From Conyzicola nivalis_A (GTDB taxonomy: Bacteria; Actinomycetota; Actinomycetes; Actinomycetales; Microbacteriaceae): a stretch of 64,000 nt of DNA. Shown here piece by piece: positions 16,532-27,125 of this stretch. Made by a program: the position numbers and the translations under genes. Within the stretch, counting starts at the first letter, position 1. The number at the start of each line of letters is the position of its first letter. Location of the stretch: positions 558,001-622,000 of the forward strand of contig NZ_JBEPSJ010000001.1 of the NCBI RefSeq assembly GCF_040548875.1, read 5' to 3'. Below the pieces are notes generated by a model. The model saw only the letters and a list, made by a program, of their open reading frames with translations, had not been told where the DNA came from and searched no databases.

Positions 16532-17518
16532 CTACCGCCCCGACAGCACCCGCACGAAGTCGGAGAGGAACGCCGCACGGTCGACGTCGACCACGACGAC
16601 GGTGTCGGGCGCGTCGTCCCACTTCCAGCTCACCGGCAGTCCCTCGGCGGTGCGCATGAGGTGCGCGCGGATTGCGAACCCGTCGGTCGTGATGTTCACC
16701 GGGCCGTGCAGCGCGGACGTGATCCACTCGGGGTGGAAGAGCAGGGCGGCGGCCAGCCCGTCGTGGGCGGGCGAGACCCGGCGGCCCCAGGAGAACTGGT
16801 AGAAGTCCATGTACGCCTCGAGGATCTGCGCCGAGAACGTGCCCCACGGGGTGCCCGCGCGCTGCAGGGCCTGCACCGCCTGCTCGTCGACGATCGTGCC
16901 CGCCGTGACGTTGACCCCGACCATGACGAGACGCTCGCGGGGCGCCGCGAAGACGAGAGCCGCGGCATCCGCGTCGTTGTGGATGTTGGCGTCGACCATC
17001 TGCACCGTCCCGAGCGGCGGGAACGGCCCCGAGCCGCCCATGATCACGACGGAGCGGAACAGTGTGAGCAGCTCGGGCTCGATCTGCAGCGCGAGGCCGA
17101 TGTTGGTGAGCGGGCCGACCGGCAGCAGGTCGTAGTAGCCGGGGCGCGAGCGGGCCAGGTCGACGATGAGCTCGGCCGACGACAGCGGCGAGAGGTTCGC
17201 GGGGGAGATCGGGGTGGACCACAGGTCGCCGAGTCCGTCGGCGCCGTGCACGTGGCCGGCGATGCGCGGCTCGCCGTTCAGCGGGCCGTCGGCGCCGCGC
17301 GCGACGAGGATGTCGTCACGGCCGGCGAGCTCGAGCACGCGGGCGATGTTGGTGAGCGCCGCCTCGACGGGCGTGTTTCCGTAGACGCTCGTGATCGCCG
17401 AGACCTCGACGTTCTCGCTGCCGAGCAGGTAGAGCAGCGCTAGGGCGTCGTCGATGCCGGTGTCGGTGTCGAGGATGACGTGGCGCACGGAGTCGGCGGC
17501 CTGGGAGGTCTGGGTCAC
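16532..17518 (-). CDS. nucleoside hydrolase
   Basis: A 328-residue inosine-uridine-preferring-type nucleoside hydrolase. The metal-binding motif DTDTGIDDALAL (about residues 16-27) is intact, and a VMGGS segment (about 158) and the DANIHNDADAAALVF stretch match the family active site. It cleaves nucleosides to base and ribose. The GTG start overlaps the stop of the second permease by 4 nt (GTGA), so it belongs to the nucleoside uptake operon: imported nucleosides are split inside the cell. Exact substrate preference cannot be read. Confidence 0.93.
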   Translation of the reverse strand: MTQTSQAADSVRHVILDTDTGIDDALALLYLLGSENVEVSAITSVYGNTPVEAALTNIARVLELAGRDDILVARGADGPLNGEPRIAGHVHGADGLGDLWSTPISPANLSPLSSAELIVDLARSRPGYYDLLPVGPLTNIGLALQIEPELLTLFRSVVIMGGSGPFPPLGTVQMVDANIHNDADAAALVFAAPRERLVMVGVNVTAGTIVDEQAVQALQRAGTPWGTFSAQILEAYMDFYQFSWGRRVSPAHDGLAAALLFHPEWITSALHGPVNITTDGFAIRAHLMRTAEGLPVSWKWDDAPDTVVVVDVDRAAFLSDFVRVLSGR

Positions 17519-18429
17519 GGTGTGCTTTCTGTCGAGATGGACGCCCTGCGGGCGGGGAAACGGATGCGGGTCGCGACGAGCACGAGCAGGGTGATCGCGT
17601 ACGGCGCGGCGTCGGTGAGCTGCTGCGGTGCGCCGACGCCCTGCAGGCGGAATCCGAGGGCCTCCGCGGCCCCGAACCCGAGGCAGGCGACGGGCAGCCA
17701 GAGCGGCCTGCCGGCGACGAGCATAACCGCTGCGACGGCGATCCAGCCCCGGCCGGCGGTCATGTTCTCGGTGAACACGGTCACGTTGCCGAGCGAGAGC
17801 TGCGCGCCGGCGATGCCGCAGAGGGCTCCGGCGGCGATCGTCACCCAGAACTGGTAGCCCGAGACGTTGATGCCGAGGCTCGATGCGGCTTCCGGATGCT
17901 CCCCGACGCCGCGCAGCCGCAGCCCTCGAGGCGAGAACTTCAACCACAGGCCGACCGCGACGATCAGCACGAGCGCGAGCGGCACGAGCGGGGTCTGCCC
18001 GGCGAAGATCGGACCGATCACGGGAATGCCTTCCAGCCAGCGCATCTTCTCGAGGCCCTGAAGCCCGCGGGGGGAGAACGAGCCGGAGACGTCGAAGAGC
18101 ACACGCATCAGGAAGCCCGTGATTCCGAGGGCGAACAGGTTGGAGCCGATCGCGATGACGATCGGGTCGGCCTTCCACCGGGCGGCGCCGACGGCGAGGG
18201 CCAGCGAGAACACCGCGGTGGAGACGATCGCGGTGAACACCCCGGCCCAGGCGCTGCCGGTGTAGTAGCTGGCCGCCACGGCGGAGAACGCGCCCCAGAG
18301 CATCTGGCCCTCGAGCGCGATGTTGAACACTCCGACCTGCGCGGAGAGCGCGCCGGCCAGCGACGCGAACAGCACGGGCGTCGCGGCGAGAAGAACGGCC
18401 GCGACGAAGCTGAGTTCGAGGATCTGCAT
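17515..18429 (-). CDS. nucleoside ABC transporter permease (second)
   Basis: A 304-residue inner-membrane permease of the BPD_transp_2 type, with about 8-10 hydrophobic segments and the family motif QVGVFNIALEGQMLWGAF near residues 31-48. It also carries GVGEHPEAASSLGINV, the EAA-like coupling-helix region (about 175-190). The ATG overlaps the first permease stop by 1 nt, and its own stop overlaps the nucleoside hydrolase start by 4 nt. It pairs with the preceding permease and the double ATPase. Confidence 0.92.
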   Translation of the reverse strand: MQILELSFVAAVLLAATPVLFASLAGALSAQVGVFNIALEGQMLWGAFSAVAASYYTGSAWAGVFTAIVSTAVFSLALAVGAARWKADPIVIAIGSNLFALGITGFLMRVLFDVSGSFSPRGLQGLEKMRWLEGIPVIGPIFAGQTPLVPLALVLIVAVGLWLKFSPRGLRLRGVGEHPEAASSLGINVSGYQFWVTIAAGALCGIAGAQLSLGNVTVFTENMTAGRGWIAVAAVMLVAGRPLWLPVACLGFGAAEALGFRLQGVGAPQQLTDAAPYAITLLVLVATRIRFPARRASISTESTP

Positions 18430-19513
18430 CAGCGCGCCCCCTTCTCGCCGGAACGGCGGTTGTCGACGACGGTGCGCAGAGCCAGCACCACGATGACGAC
18501 TCCCTGCAGCACGTCGGAGAGCTGGCGGGGAACGTCGGCCGACCGCTCCATGGCGGCGCCGCCCACCTGGAGCACCGTGAACAGCACCGCAGTGACGGGG
18601 ATGAGGGCCGGGCGGCCGCCGGCGAGAAGGGCAGCGGCGAGACCGGCGAAGGTGTAGCCGGGCGAGAGCAGCGCGCCGTCGGTCAGCCGGTAGGGCGCGG
18701 AGAGCGTGATGATGGCGCCGACGATGCCGGCGACCGCGCCGGAGGCGGCCATCGCGCCGAGGGCGAGCCTGCCGACCCGGACGCCGCCGTAGGCGCCGAA
18801 ACGCCGGTTGGCCCCGACGACGCGCAGTTCGAAGCCGACGGCGGTGCGGCTGTCGACGAGCCAGTAGGCGACCATCAGCAGGATGACGATGATGAGCCCG
18901 ACGTTGGTGTACGAGAGGTCTCCGAGCGCCCACATGCGCGCGCTCTCTGGGAAGCGGTCGGTCTGTGCGACGGCCGCCCCCTTCTCGCCGATCTGGAAGC
19001 GCAGCAGGTACGACACGACCGCGACGGCGACGGGAGACAGCAGGAGGGTGCTGATGATGATCGGGATGCCGAAGCGGGTGGCGAGCGGGGCCGAGATCGC
19101 GCCGAAAGCGCCGGCGAGCACGGCGGCGGCGAGGATCGCGACGGGCACGGCGAGCAGGGGAGGCAGGCCCGACTGGCCGGCGACGACGGCGGCCGCGAGT
19201 CCGCCGAGCACGAGCTGGCCGTTGCCGCCGAGGTTGAACTCGCCCATGCGCAGCGGGATCGCCGCCACGAGGGCCATTCCGCAGATGAACGCCCACACCG
19301 AGACCGTGTAGTCGAGGGTGTCCGGGTCGAAGGCCCCGGAGAGCACCGCGGCGTAGGCGGTCAGCGGGTCGAGGCCGGCGGCGGCGATGATCACGGCGCC
19401 GATGAGCACGGCGATGACGACCGCGCCGACCGGGACCACCACGGGGTGGCGCACGGCGACACGCGCGAGCCGCACGAGCGGGTGTCGCAGCACCTGTGGT
19501 TCTGGGGGCGCGC

Positions 19514-19517
<4 letters not shown>
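18429..19517 (-). CDS. nucleoside ABC transporter permease (first)
   Basis: A 362-residue permease with a short basic cytoplasmic N-terminus and many hydrophobic segments. The IPLRMGEFNLGGNGQLVLGG motif near residues 86-105 and the RVVGANRRFGAYGGV coupling region near 235-249 identify it as the larger partner of a BMP-dependent nucleoside ABC importer (RnsC/YufP type). The ATG overlaps the ATPase stop by 4 nt. Role: one half of the membrane channel that carries nucleosides into the cell. Confidence 0.92.
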
Positions 19518-21102
<1,585 letters not shown>

Positions 21103-21106
<4 letters not shown>

Positions 21107-22152
21107 CCGGCGGTCAGCGGGTCCTCAACGACGATGTCGCCGGCGATGATCTGGTCGCGGATCGCCGTGACCTGCTCGATCACGTCGGGGTGGTCGGCGA
21201 TCAGGCACTGCGAGTCTGCGACGCCCTCTTCGAGTCCGGTGAGGCTCACGCCGCCCTCGGCGAGGCCGTAGGAGGCGAACCCGCCGGTCGTGCCGTCGAG
21301 GATGTCGCCGACCGACTCGACGAGCGCCACGTCGACACGCTTGATGGCGTTGTCGACGACGTTGCCGGGGGAGTCGAGGCACTGGTTGGTGTCGACGCCG
21401 AACGCCGCGACGGAGTTCTCGCTGGCAGCCTCGAAGACGCCGAGGTTGCCGCCGGATGCTGCGGCCTGGATGTAGTCGGCACCGGCGTCGGCGAGGATCT
21501 GGGCCTGCGCCTTCGAGCGGGCCTGGTCGCCGAACGGGTTGTCGCCGCCGACGTACTGCGCGCCGGTCGTGACGTCGGGGTTGACGCTCTGGGCACCGGC
21601 GAAGAACGGGTCGACCCAGCGGTGCAGGAACGGGGTGTCGAGCGATGCGACGACGCCGATGTTGTTCTTCTCGGTGAGCAGCCCGGCCTCGACGCCGGTC
21701 AGGTAGGTCGCCTCGTACTCCTTGAACACCGCGGCGGTGAGGTTCTCGGTGGGCTCCTCGGCCGACGTGTCGATGAGCAGGAACTGCTGGTCGGGGTAGT
21801 CGATCGCGGCCTCGGTGAACTGGTCGAGCACGCTGAAGGAGACGCCGATGATGACGTCGGGCTTCTCGCGGATCGCGGCATCGAGGTTCTGCTGGATGCT
21901 CGCGGGGTCTTCGCTCTCGTATACGTCGAGGCTCGCGTTGTACTTGTCGGCGGCTTCCTCGGCACCGTCGGAGGCGAGCTGGAGGAAGTTGTTCGATCCG
22001 ATCGCGGTCGGGGTGATGAGGATGAGGGAGGCCTCGGTCGCGTCTCCACCGGCCTCGGCGTTGCCGCCGGCGCTCGCGCAGCCGGTGAGGGTCGCGGTGA
22101 CCGCGAGCAGGGCGATGCCGGTGCGGAAGCCGGCGCGCGAAGAGATCTTCAT
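21103..22152 (-). CDS. BMP family nucleoside-binding lipoprotein
   Basis: A 349-residue extracellular substrate-binding protein. The signal peptide ends in the lipobox LTGC (C25), so it is membrane-tethered. The BMP/PnrA-like core carries SDGAEEAADKY, IGVSFSVLDQFTEAA and KNNIGVVASLDTPFL-type stretches (about residues 63-185). It delivers purine or pyrimidine nucleosides to the two permeases. It is the first gene of the leftward operon, with about 250 nt of upstream DNA that also holds a hairpin repeat (22299-22349). Confidence 0.92.
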
Positions 22153-22298
22153 GTGGGGTGCCTATCGGGAAGCGGTGTCGACGTTGGGGGTTCGCCGGGT
22201 GCTGTGAACTCGCCGGCCTGCCGAGCCTAACAACGGGCGAAGGGTCGTTCCGGCGCCGGTGTCACACTGGTTCACACAGAGCCCACCCACCGACCAGT

Positions 22299-22349
22299 GG
22301 GGCAACGAATCGACCTCGATGGCCGGCTTGCGGGTCGGAAGCTTGCCCC
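22299..22349. repeat. single 51-bp hairpin repeat of the GGGGCAA/TTGCCCC family
   Basis: A 51-bp imperfect palindrome with ends GGGGCAA and TTGCCCC and inner TCGAC/GTCGG arms. Its ends, length and the AAG before the right arm match the hairpin part of each unit in the tandem array at 26916-27123, while the loop differs. It lies between the divergent BMP lipoprotein and LigD-type polymerase genes. It probably belongs to a dispersed repeat family. Confidence 0.6.
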
Positions 22350-22402
22350 TCGGCTCCGGGGACGTCTAGCCGCACGACCCCGTCGGCCGCTACCGTGTCC
22401 CC

Positions 22403-23428
22403 ATGGCTACCGAAGCGACGATGCTCACCGTCGGCGACCGCGAAGTGCGCATCTCGAGCCCGAGCCGGGTGATCTGGCCGAACGACGGCATCACCAAGCT
22501 CGACCTCGCCAAGTACCTGGTCGAGGTCGGCACCCCGTTCCTCGCCGCGAACGGCGACCGGCCGCTGTCGCTCCAGCGATTCCCGGGAGGCATCGACGGC
22601 GAGCAGTTCTTCTCGAAGAACCCGCCGAAGGGCGCCCCCGACTACGTGCACGAGGTCATGGTCGTCTACCCCAGCGCCCGCTCGCATCCGCAGCTCGTGA
22701 TCCACGAACCCGCCGCAGCCGTGTGGGCCGCGCAGATGAACACCGTGGTGTTCCACCCCTGGGCGAGCCGGGCGGGCAACACCGACAACCCCGACCAGTT
22801 GCGCATCGATCTCGACCCGCAGCCCGGAACCGACTTCGACGACGCCATCCCCGCCGCCGTCGAACTGCGGAAAGTGCTCGAGGAGGCCGGCCTCACCGCC
22901 TTCGTCAAGACATCCGGAAACCGCGGCCTGCACGTCTTCGCACCCATCGAACCCACCCACGAATTTCTCGACGTACGTCACGCCGTCATCGGCGCCGCCC
23001 GCGAACTGGAACGACGGATGCCACGGAAGGTGACGACCAACTGGTGGAAGGAGGAGCGCGGCGAGCGCATCTTCGTCGACTTCAACCAGGCCAACCGCGA
23101 CCGCACCATGGCGGGGGCGTACAGCCCGCGAGCGCTTCCCGCGGCGACTGTGTCGTGCCCCATCGAGTGGGACGAGCTCGAGAAGACCGACCCGACGAGA
23201 TTCACGATCCTCACGGTGCCCGAGCGGCTCGCCACCGTCGGCGACCCGTGGGCCACCATGCACGACAAACCCGGCACGATCGACGTGCTGCTCGGCTGGT
23301 GGGAGCGCGACCTCGCGGCGGGCGAGGGTGAACTGCCGTTCCCTCCCGACTACCCGAAGATGCCGGGGGAGCCGCCGCGCGTGCAGCCGAGCCGGGCGAA
23401 AGCGCCTGTCACGGAGAGCACCGACTAG
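22403..23428 (+). CDS. LigD-type DNA polymerase domain protein (PolDom)
   Basis: A 341-residue stand-alone archaeo-eukaryotic primase-type polymerase, as in the polymerase part of LigD. The metal-binding IDLDPQPG (D136/D138 region) is intact. Other hallmarks are SLQRFPGGIDGEQFFSKN (about 53-70), VKTSGNRGLHVF (about 171-182) and FVDFNQANRDRT (about 228-239). It fills gaps during non-homologous end joining. Its TAG stop shares the bases CTAG with the stop of the convergent ligase gene. No Ku gene is in the window, so the complete system, if present, needs a Ku elsewhere. Confidence 0.92.
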   Translation: MATEATMLTVGDREVRISSPSRVIWPNDGITKLDLAKYLVEVGTPFLAANGDRPLSLQRFPGGIDGEQFFSKNPPKGAPDYVHEVMVVYPSARSHPQLVIHEPAAAVWAAQMNTVVFHPWASRAGNTDNPDQLRIDLDPQPGTDFDDAIPAAVELRKVLEEAGLTAFVKTSGNRGLHVFAPIEPTHEFLDVRHAVIGAARELERRMPRKVTTNWWKEERGERIFVDFNQANRDRTMAGAYSPRALPAATVSCPIEWDELEKTDPTRFTILTVPERLATVGDPWATMHDKPGTIDVLLGWWERDLAAGEGELPFPPDYPKMPGEPPRVQPSRAKAPVTESTD

Positions 23429-24462
23429 GCCAGCACCCGGCTCAGGTCGTAGAGGTGCGGCACCTCGAGCTGCTCGAACGTGCACGATGTCGCCTCGCGG
23501 TCGGGCCGCCACCGGGAGAACTGCACCGTGTGCCTGAAGCGGTCGCCCTCCATCTGGTCGTAGCGCACCTCGACCACCCGGCTCGGCTCCAGCCGCACGA
23601 ACGAGACGTCCTTGCCCGATGAAAAGCGGCTGCGCTCCGTCTCGCCGTGCACGACGGCGCCCGACTCGTCGTGCGCCACGAGCGGTGCGAGCTCGTCGAC
23701 GAGTTCGAGCCTCCTCGCGTCGCTGAACGCCGACGCCCCGCCCACGTTGCGCAGCACCCCGTCGGAGTCGTACAGCCCGAGCAGCAGCGAGCCGACCCCG
23801 GCGCCGCTCTTGTGCACCCGATAGCCCAGCACGACGACATCCGCGGTCCTGTGGTGTTTGATCTTCAGCATCACCCGCTTGCCGGGGGAGTACGGCGCCG
23901 CCAACGGCTTCGCGACCACGCCGTCGAGCCCGGCGCCCTCGAACTCGACGAGCCAGCGCCTGGCCAGTTCGACGTCGGTCGTGAGCTGGGTGACGTGCAG
24001 CGGGGCGCCGAGCTCGCCCGCGAACGACTCGAGCGCGCTGCGACGCTCGCCGAACGGGGTGTCGAGCAGCGAGGCGCCGTCGAGCTCGAGCAGGTCGAAG
24101 GCCACGAACATCGCCGGGGTCTCGACCGACAGCAGCCGGATGCGGCTCTCCGCCGGGTGGATGCGCGCCGACAGCGCCTCCCAGTCGAGTCGTTCGTTTC
24201 CCGGCTCGCCGCTGCGCAGCACGATCTCCCCGTCGAGAACGCACGGCGACGTCAGGAGGCGGGCGAAGGCATCCGTCAGCTCCGGAAAATACCGCGTCAG
24301 CGGCTTGGCGCCCCGGCTGCCGATCTCGACGGTCGACCCGTCGAAGGTCACGATCGCACGAAACCCGTCCCACTTCGGTTCGTAGGCGAGCCCTCCCTCC
24401 ACCGAGTCGGATTCGGGAACCGCGTCGACGGCCTTGGCGAGCATGGGGGCGATGGAGGGCAT
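23425..24462 (-). CDS. ATP-dependent DNA ligase (LigC/LigD ligase type)
   Basis: A 345-residue ligase. The adenylation motif EPKWDGFRA (Lys at about 30) is intact, as are LDGEIVL (about 77) and the VVAKPLAAPYSPGKRVMLKIKH motif IV/V region (about 190-211). After that comes an OB-fold with the RLEPSRVVEVRYDQ segment (about 291-304). It seals nicks using ATP. I chose the ATG at 24462 because it gives the family-typical MPSIAPMLA start; 19 more upstream codons are in frame. It is convergent with the polymerase gene, and the pair is a split version of LigD, without a nuclease domain gene beside it. Confidence 0.93.
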   Translation of the reverse strand: MPSIAPMLAKAVDAVPESDSVEGGLAYEPKWDGFRAIVTFDGSTVEIGSRGAKPLTRYFPELTDAFARLLTSPCVLDGEIVLRSGEPGNERLDWEALSARIHPAESRIRLLSVETPAMFVAFDLLELDGASLLDTPFGERRSALESFAGELGAPLHVTQLTTDVELARRWLVEFEGAGLDGVVAKPLAAPYSPGKRVMLKIKHHRTADVVVLGYRVHKSGAGVGSLLLGLYDSDGVLRNVGGASAFSDARRLELVDELAPLVAHDESGAVVHGETERSRFSSGKDVSFVRLEPSRVVEVRYDQMEGDRFRHTVQFSRWRPDREATSCTFEQLEVPHLYDLSRVLA

Positions 24463-24594
24463 GCGTCGATTCTGCTCTGTGCCGCCCGCCGGGGATAGGC
24501 CGGAATCGGCTATTGCCACCGACGGTCGAGGGGCGCATCATCGAGGCAAGCGCATCAGCCGGACGAGCGGGCCGCGGGCCCCGATGGAGGGGTC

Positions 24595-26034
24595 ATGAGT
24601 GCAACGCCTGAGAAGACGACAGCGAAGACGGATGCTTCGTCCCCCGAGCTGAAGCGGGTGATCGGGCCGAAACTCCTGCTGCTGTTCATCGTCGGCGACA
24701 TCCTCGGCACCGGCATCTACGCCCTCACCGGGCAGGTCGCCGCCGAGGTGGGAGGGGCTGCCTGGCTGCCCTTCCTCGCAGCGTTCGCCGTCGCCACGGT
24801 GACCGCGTTCTCCTACCTGGAGCTCGTGACGAAGTACCCTCAGGCCGCGGGCGCAGCCCTGTACGTGCACAAGGCCTTCGGCATCCAGTTCTTCAGCTTC
24901 ATCGTCTGCTTCGTGGTGATGTCGTCGGGCGTCACCTCCGCGTCTGCGGCGTCGCGCGCCTTCGCGGTCAACCTGGTGGCGGGCTTCGGGCTCGACGTCG
25001 GCGTCGGCACCGTGCTGCTCATCGCCGTTCTGTTCATCCTGCTCGTGATGTTCGTGAACTTCAGGGGAGTGACCGAGAGCGTCATGCTCAACGTGGTGCT
25101 CACCCTCGTCGAGCTCTCGGGTCTGCTGTTCGTGATCCTCATCGGGTTCTGGGCCATCGCCGGCGGCAACGCCGACTTCTCCCGTGTCGTCGCGTTCGAG
25201 ACCCCCGGCGACAAGGGCGTGCTGCTCGCCATCAGCACGGCGACCTCGCTCGCGTTCTTCGCCATGGTGGGCTTCGAGGACTCGGTCAACATGGCCGAGG
25301 AGACCAAGGACCCGAGCCGCATCTTCCCGCGCATCATGCTCACCGGTCTGGGTATCACGGCGACGATCTACGTGCTCGTCTCGATCTGCGCCGTCGCGAT
25401 CGTGCCGATCGGCGAGCTGGCGGGCAACGAGACCCCGCTGGTGACCGTGGTGCAGACGGCGGCGCCGGGCTTCCCGATCTCCGACCTGATCCCGTTCATC
25501 TCGATGTTCGCCGTCGCCAACAGCGCCCTCATCAACATGATGATGGCCAGCCGACTGCTCTACGGCATGAGCAAGCACGGGGTGCTCCCGTCGTTCCTCG
25601 GCAAGGTGCACCCGACCCGGCGTACGCCGTGGGCGTCGATCCTGCTCACCACGGCGATCGCGCTCGGCCTCATCAGCTACGTCTCGCTCGACACCGAGGG
25701 CTCGGTCGTCGCGCTCCTCGGCGGCACGACCTCGCTGCTGCTGCTGACCGTCTTCACGGTGGTCAACGCCGTTGTCCTGGTGCTGCGGCGCGACAAGGTC
25801 GACCACCGCCACTTCAACGCCGGACCCGTGCTGCCGCTCGTCGGCGCCGCCTTCTGCGCGTACCTCGTGCTGCCATGGTCGTCGGGGCGGCCGATCGAGC
25901 AGTACCAGATCGCCGGCGTGCTGCTGGCGATCGGCGTGCTGCTGTTCGGTCTCACCTGGCTGGGCCGCAGACTCGTCGGCTCCGAGCGGAAGATCTCGGA
26001 TGACCCGGCCGACCTCACCACGAAGGTGGACTAG
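24595..26034 (+). CDS. APC family amino acid/amine permease
   Basis: A 479-residue transporter with about 12 hydrophobic segments and the APC-superfamily motif DILGTGIYALTGQVA (about residues 35-49) in helix 1. MVGFEDSVNMAEETKDPSRIFPR (about 224-246) is the conserved loop between helices 6 and 7. The substrate is probably an amino acid or amine, but it cannot be narrowed. GGAGGGG lies just before the ATG. It is followed, 54 nt later, by a glutamine amidotransferase, which suggests joint action on an amino acid or amine (for example gamma-glutamyl compounds; inference). Confidence 0.9.
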   Translation: MSATPEKTTAKTDASSPELKRVIGPKLLLLFIVGDILGTGIYALTGQVAAEVGGAAWLPFLAAFAVATVTAFSYLELVTKYPQAAGAALYVHKAFGIQFFSFIVCFVVMSSGVTSASAASRAFAVNLVAGFGLDVGVGTVLLIAVLFILLVMFVNFRGVTESVMLNVVLTLVELSGLLFVILIGFWAIAGGNADFSRVVAFETPGDKGVLLAISTATSLAFFAMVGFEDSVNMAEETKDPSRIFPRIMLTGLGITATIYVLVSICAVAIVPIGELAGNETPLVTVVQTAAPGFPISDLIPFISMFAVANSALINMMMASRLLYGMSKHGVLPSFLGKVHPTRRTPWASILLTTAIALGLISYVSLDTEGSVVALLGGTTSLLLLTVFTVVNAVVLVLRRDKVDHRHFNAGPVLPLVGAAFCAYLVLPWSSGRPIEQYQIAGVLLAIGVLLFGLTWLGRRLVGSERKISDDPADLTTKVD

Positions 26035-26088
26035 TTCACACGGCGTCACGAACCGACGCCCGCCGGACGGATGTCGGAGGATGGGAGC

Positions 26089-26886
26089 ATGACAAGCCGA
26101 GCGCACACCCTGGAGCGCTCGGACTCCGACGTGCGCACGGGCATCAAGCCGTTCCTGCTGCTCGCGTCCCGCGCCGACGACGAGGCGGCCGACGACGAGT
26201 ACGCGTCGTTCCTCGCCACCGGCGGCCTGCAGCCGCACGAGCTCGTGCGCATCCGCCTCGAGGCCGGGTCGCTGCCGCCCATCGACCTCGACGACTACTC
26301 CGGCATCATCGTCGGCGGCAGCCCGTTCAACGCGAGCGACCCGGTCGAGCAGAAGTCCGCCGTGCAGCTCCGGGTCGAGACCGAGCTCGGCGCACTCATC
26401 GACCACGTCATCGAACGCGACTTCCCCTTCTTCGGCGCCTGCTACGGCATCGGGCTGCTCACCAGCCGTCTCGGCGGCGTCGTCGACGACAGCACCCCCG
26501 AGGTCGCGGGACCCACCCGCATCGCCATCACCGACGACGGCGCGGCCGACCAGCTCTTCGCCGGGCTCCAGGCCGAGTTCGACGCGTACGTCGGCCACAA
26601 GGAGGCGTGCGCCGTGCTGCCGCAGGGCGCCGTGCTGCTCGCGAGCGGAACGGCCTGCCCGGTGCAGGCCTTCCGGCTCGGCCGCAACGTGTACGCCACG
26701 CAGTTCCACCCCGAGCTGTCGCGCGCCTCGATCCTCACCCGGCTGCGCATCTACAGCGACAACGGCTACTTCGCGCCGGACACCTACGACGAGGTGGTCG
26801 CGACGATCAACGGGTCGAGCGTGACCGAGCCTCCCGCGCTCGTGCGTGCCTTCGTCGAGAGGTTCCGCCGACCTACATCGGCCTGA
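26089..26886 (+). CDS. class I glutamine amidotransferase domain protein
   Basis: A 265-residue GATase1-type protein. The nucleophile Cys is in FFGACYGIGLL (about residue 117), and the His of the catalytic triad is in ATQFHPELSRAS (about 207). A YSGIIVGGSPFNAS strand-loop gives the oxyanion region. No synthetase domain is attached, so it works alone or with a separate partner. GGAGG lies 8 nt before the ATG at 26089. The closest functional types are GuaA-like or gamma-glutamyl hydrolase-type enzymes; the annotation stays general. Confidence 0.88.
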   Translation: MTSRAHTLERSDSDVRTGIKPFLLLASRADDEAADDEYASFLATGGLQPHELVRIRLEAGSLPPIDLDDYSGIIVGGSPFNASDPVEQKSAVQLRVETELGALIDHVIERDFPFFGACYGIGLLTSRLGGVVDDSTPEVAGPTRIAITDDGAADQLFAGLQAEFDAYVGHKEACAVLPQGAVLLASGTACPVQAFRLGRNVYATQFHPELSRASILTRLRIYSDNGYFAPDTYDEVVATINGSSVTEPPALVRAFVERFRRPTSA

Positions 26887-26915
26887 CACGACGGCGTCAT
26901 CACCCGTCGAGCAGC

Positions 26916-27123
26916 GGGGCAATGTTTCGACGTTCAGCCTCCTGCTGAGCAGTCGAAGTTTGCCCCTCTGCTCTGCGCCGACGCTGGCGGGGCAATGTTT
27001 CGACGTTCAGCCTCCTGCTGAGCAGCGGAAGTTTGCCCCTCTGCTCTGCGCCGACGCTGGCGGGGCAATGTTTCGACGTTCAGCCTCCTGCTGAGCAGCC
27101 GAAGTTTGCCCCTCTGCTCTGCG
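26916..27123. repeat. tandem array of a 73-bp hairpin repeat (2.85 units)
   Basis: Units start at 26916, 26989 and 27062. The third stops after about 62 bp, 2 nt before the stop codon of the flavoprotein gene. Each unit is a 51-bp imperfect hairpin (GGGGCAATGTTTCGAC ... CGAAGTTTGCCCC) plus a 22-bp linker (CTGCTCTGCGCCGACGCTGG). The units are identical except for two bases in the loop arm (AGTCG, AGCGG, AGCCG). The array sits between two convergent genes and could act as a terminator or structural element. Confidence 0.85.
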
Positions 27124-27125
27124 AG

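Noticed and set aside
22299..22349. Terminator of the BMP operon or the polymerase gene
   Set aside because: Both flanking genes start here (divergent), so no transcript needs to end at this place. The repeat-family explanation fits better.
26916..27123. CRISPR array
   Set aside because: The 73-bp units are nearly identical along their whole length, so there are no variable spacers, and no cas gene is nearby.
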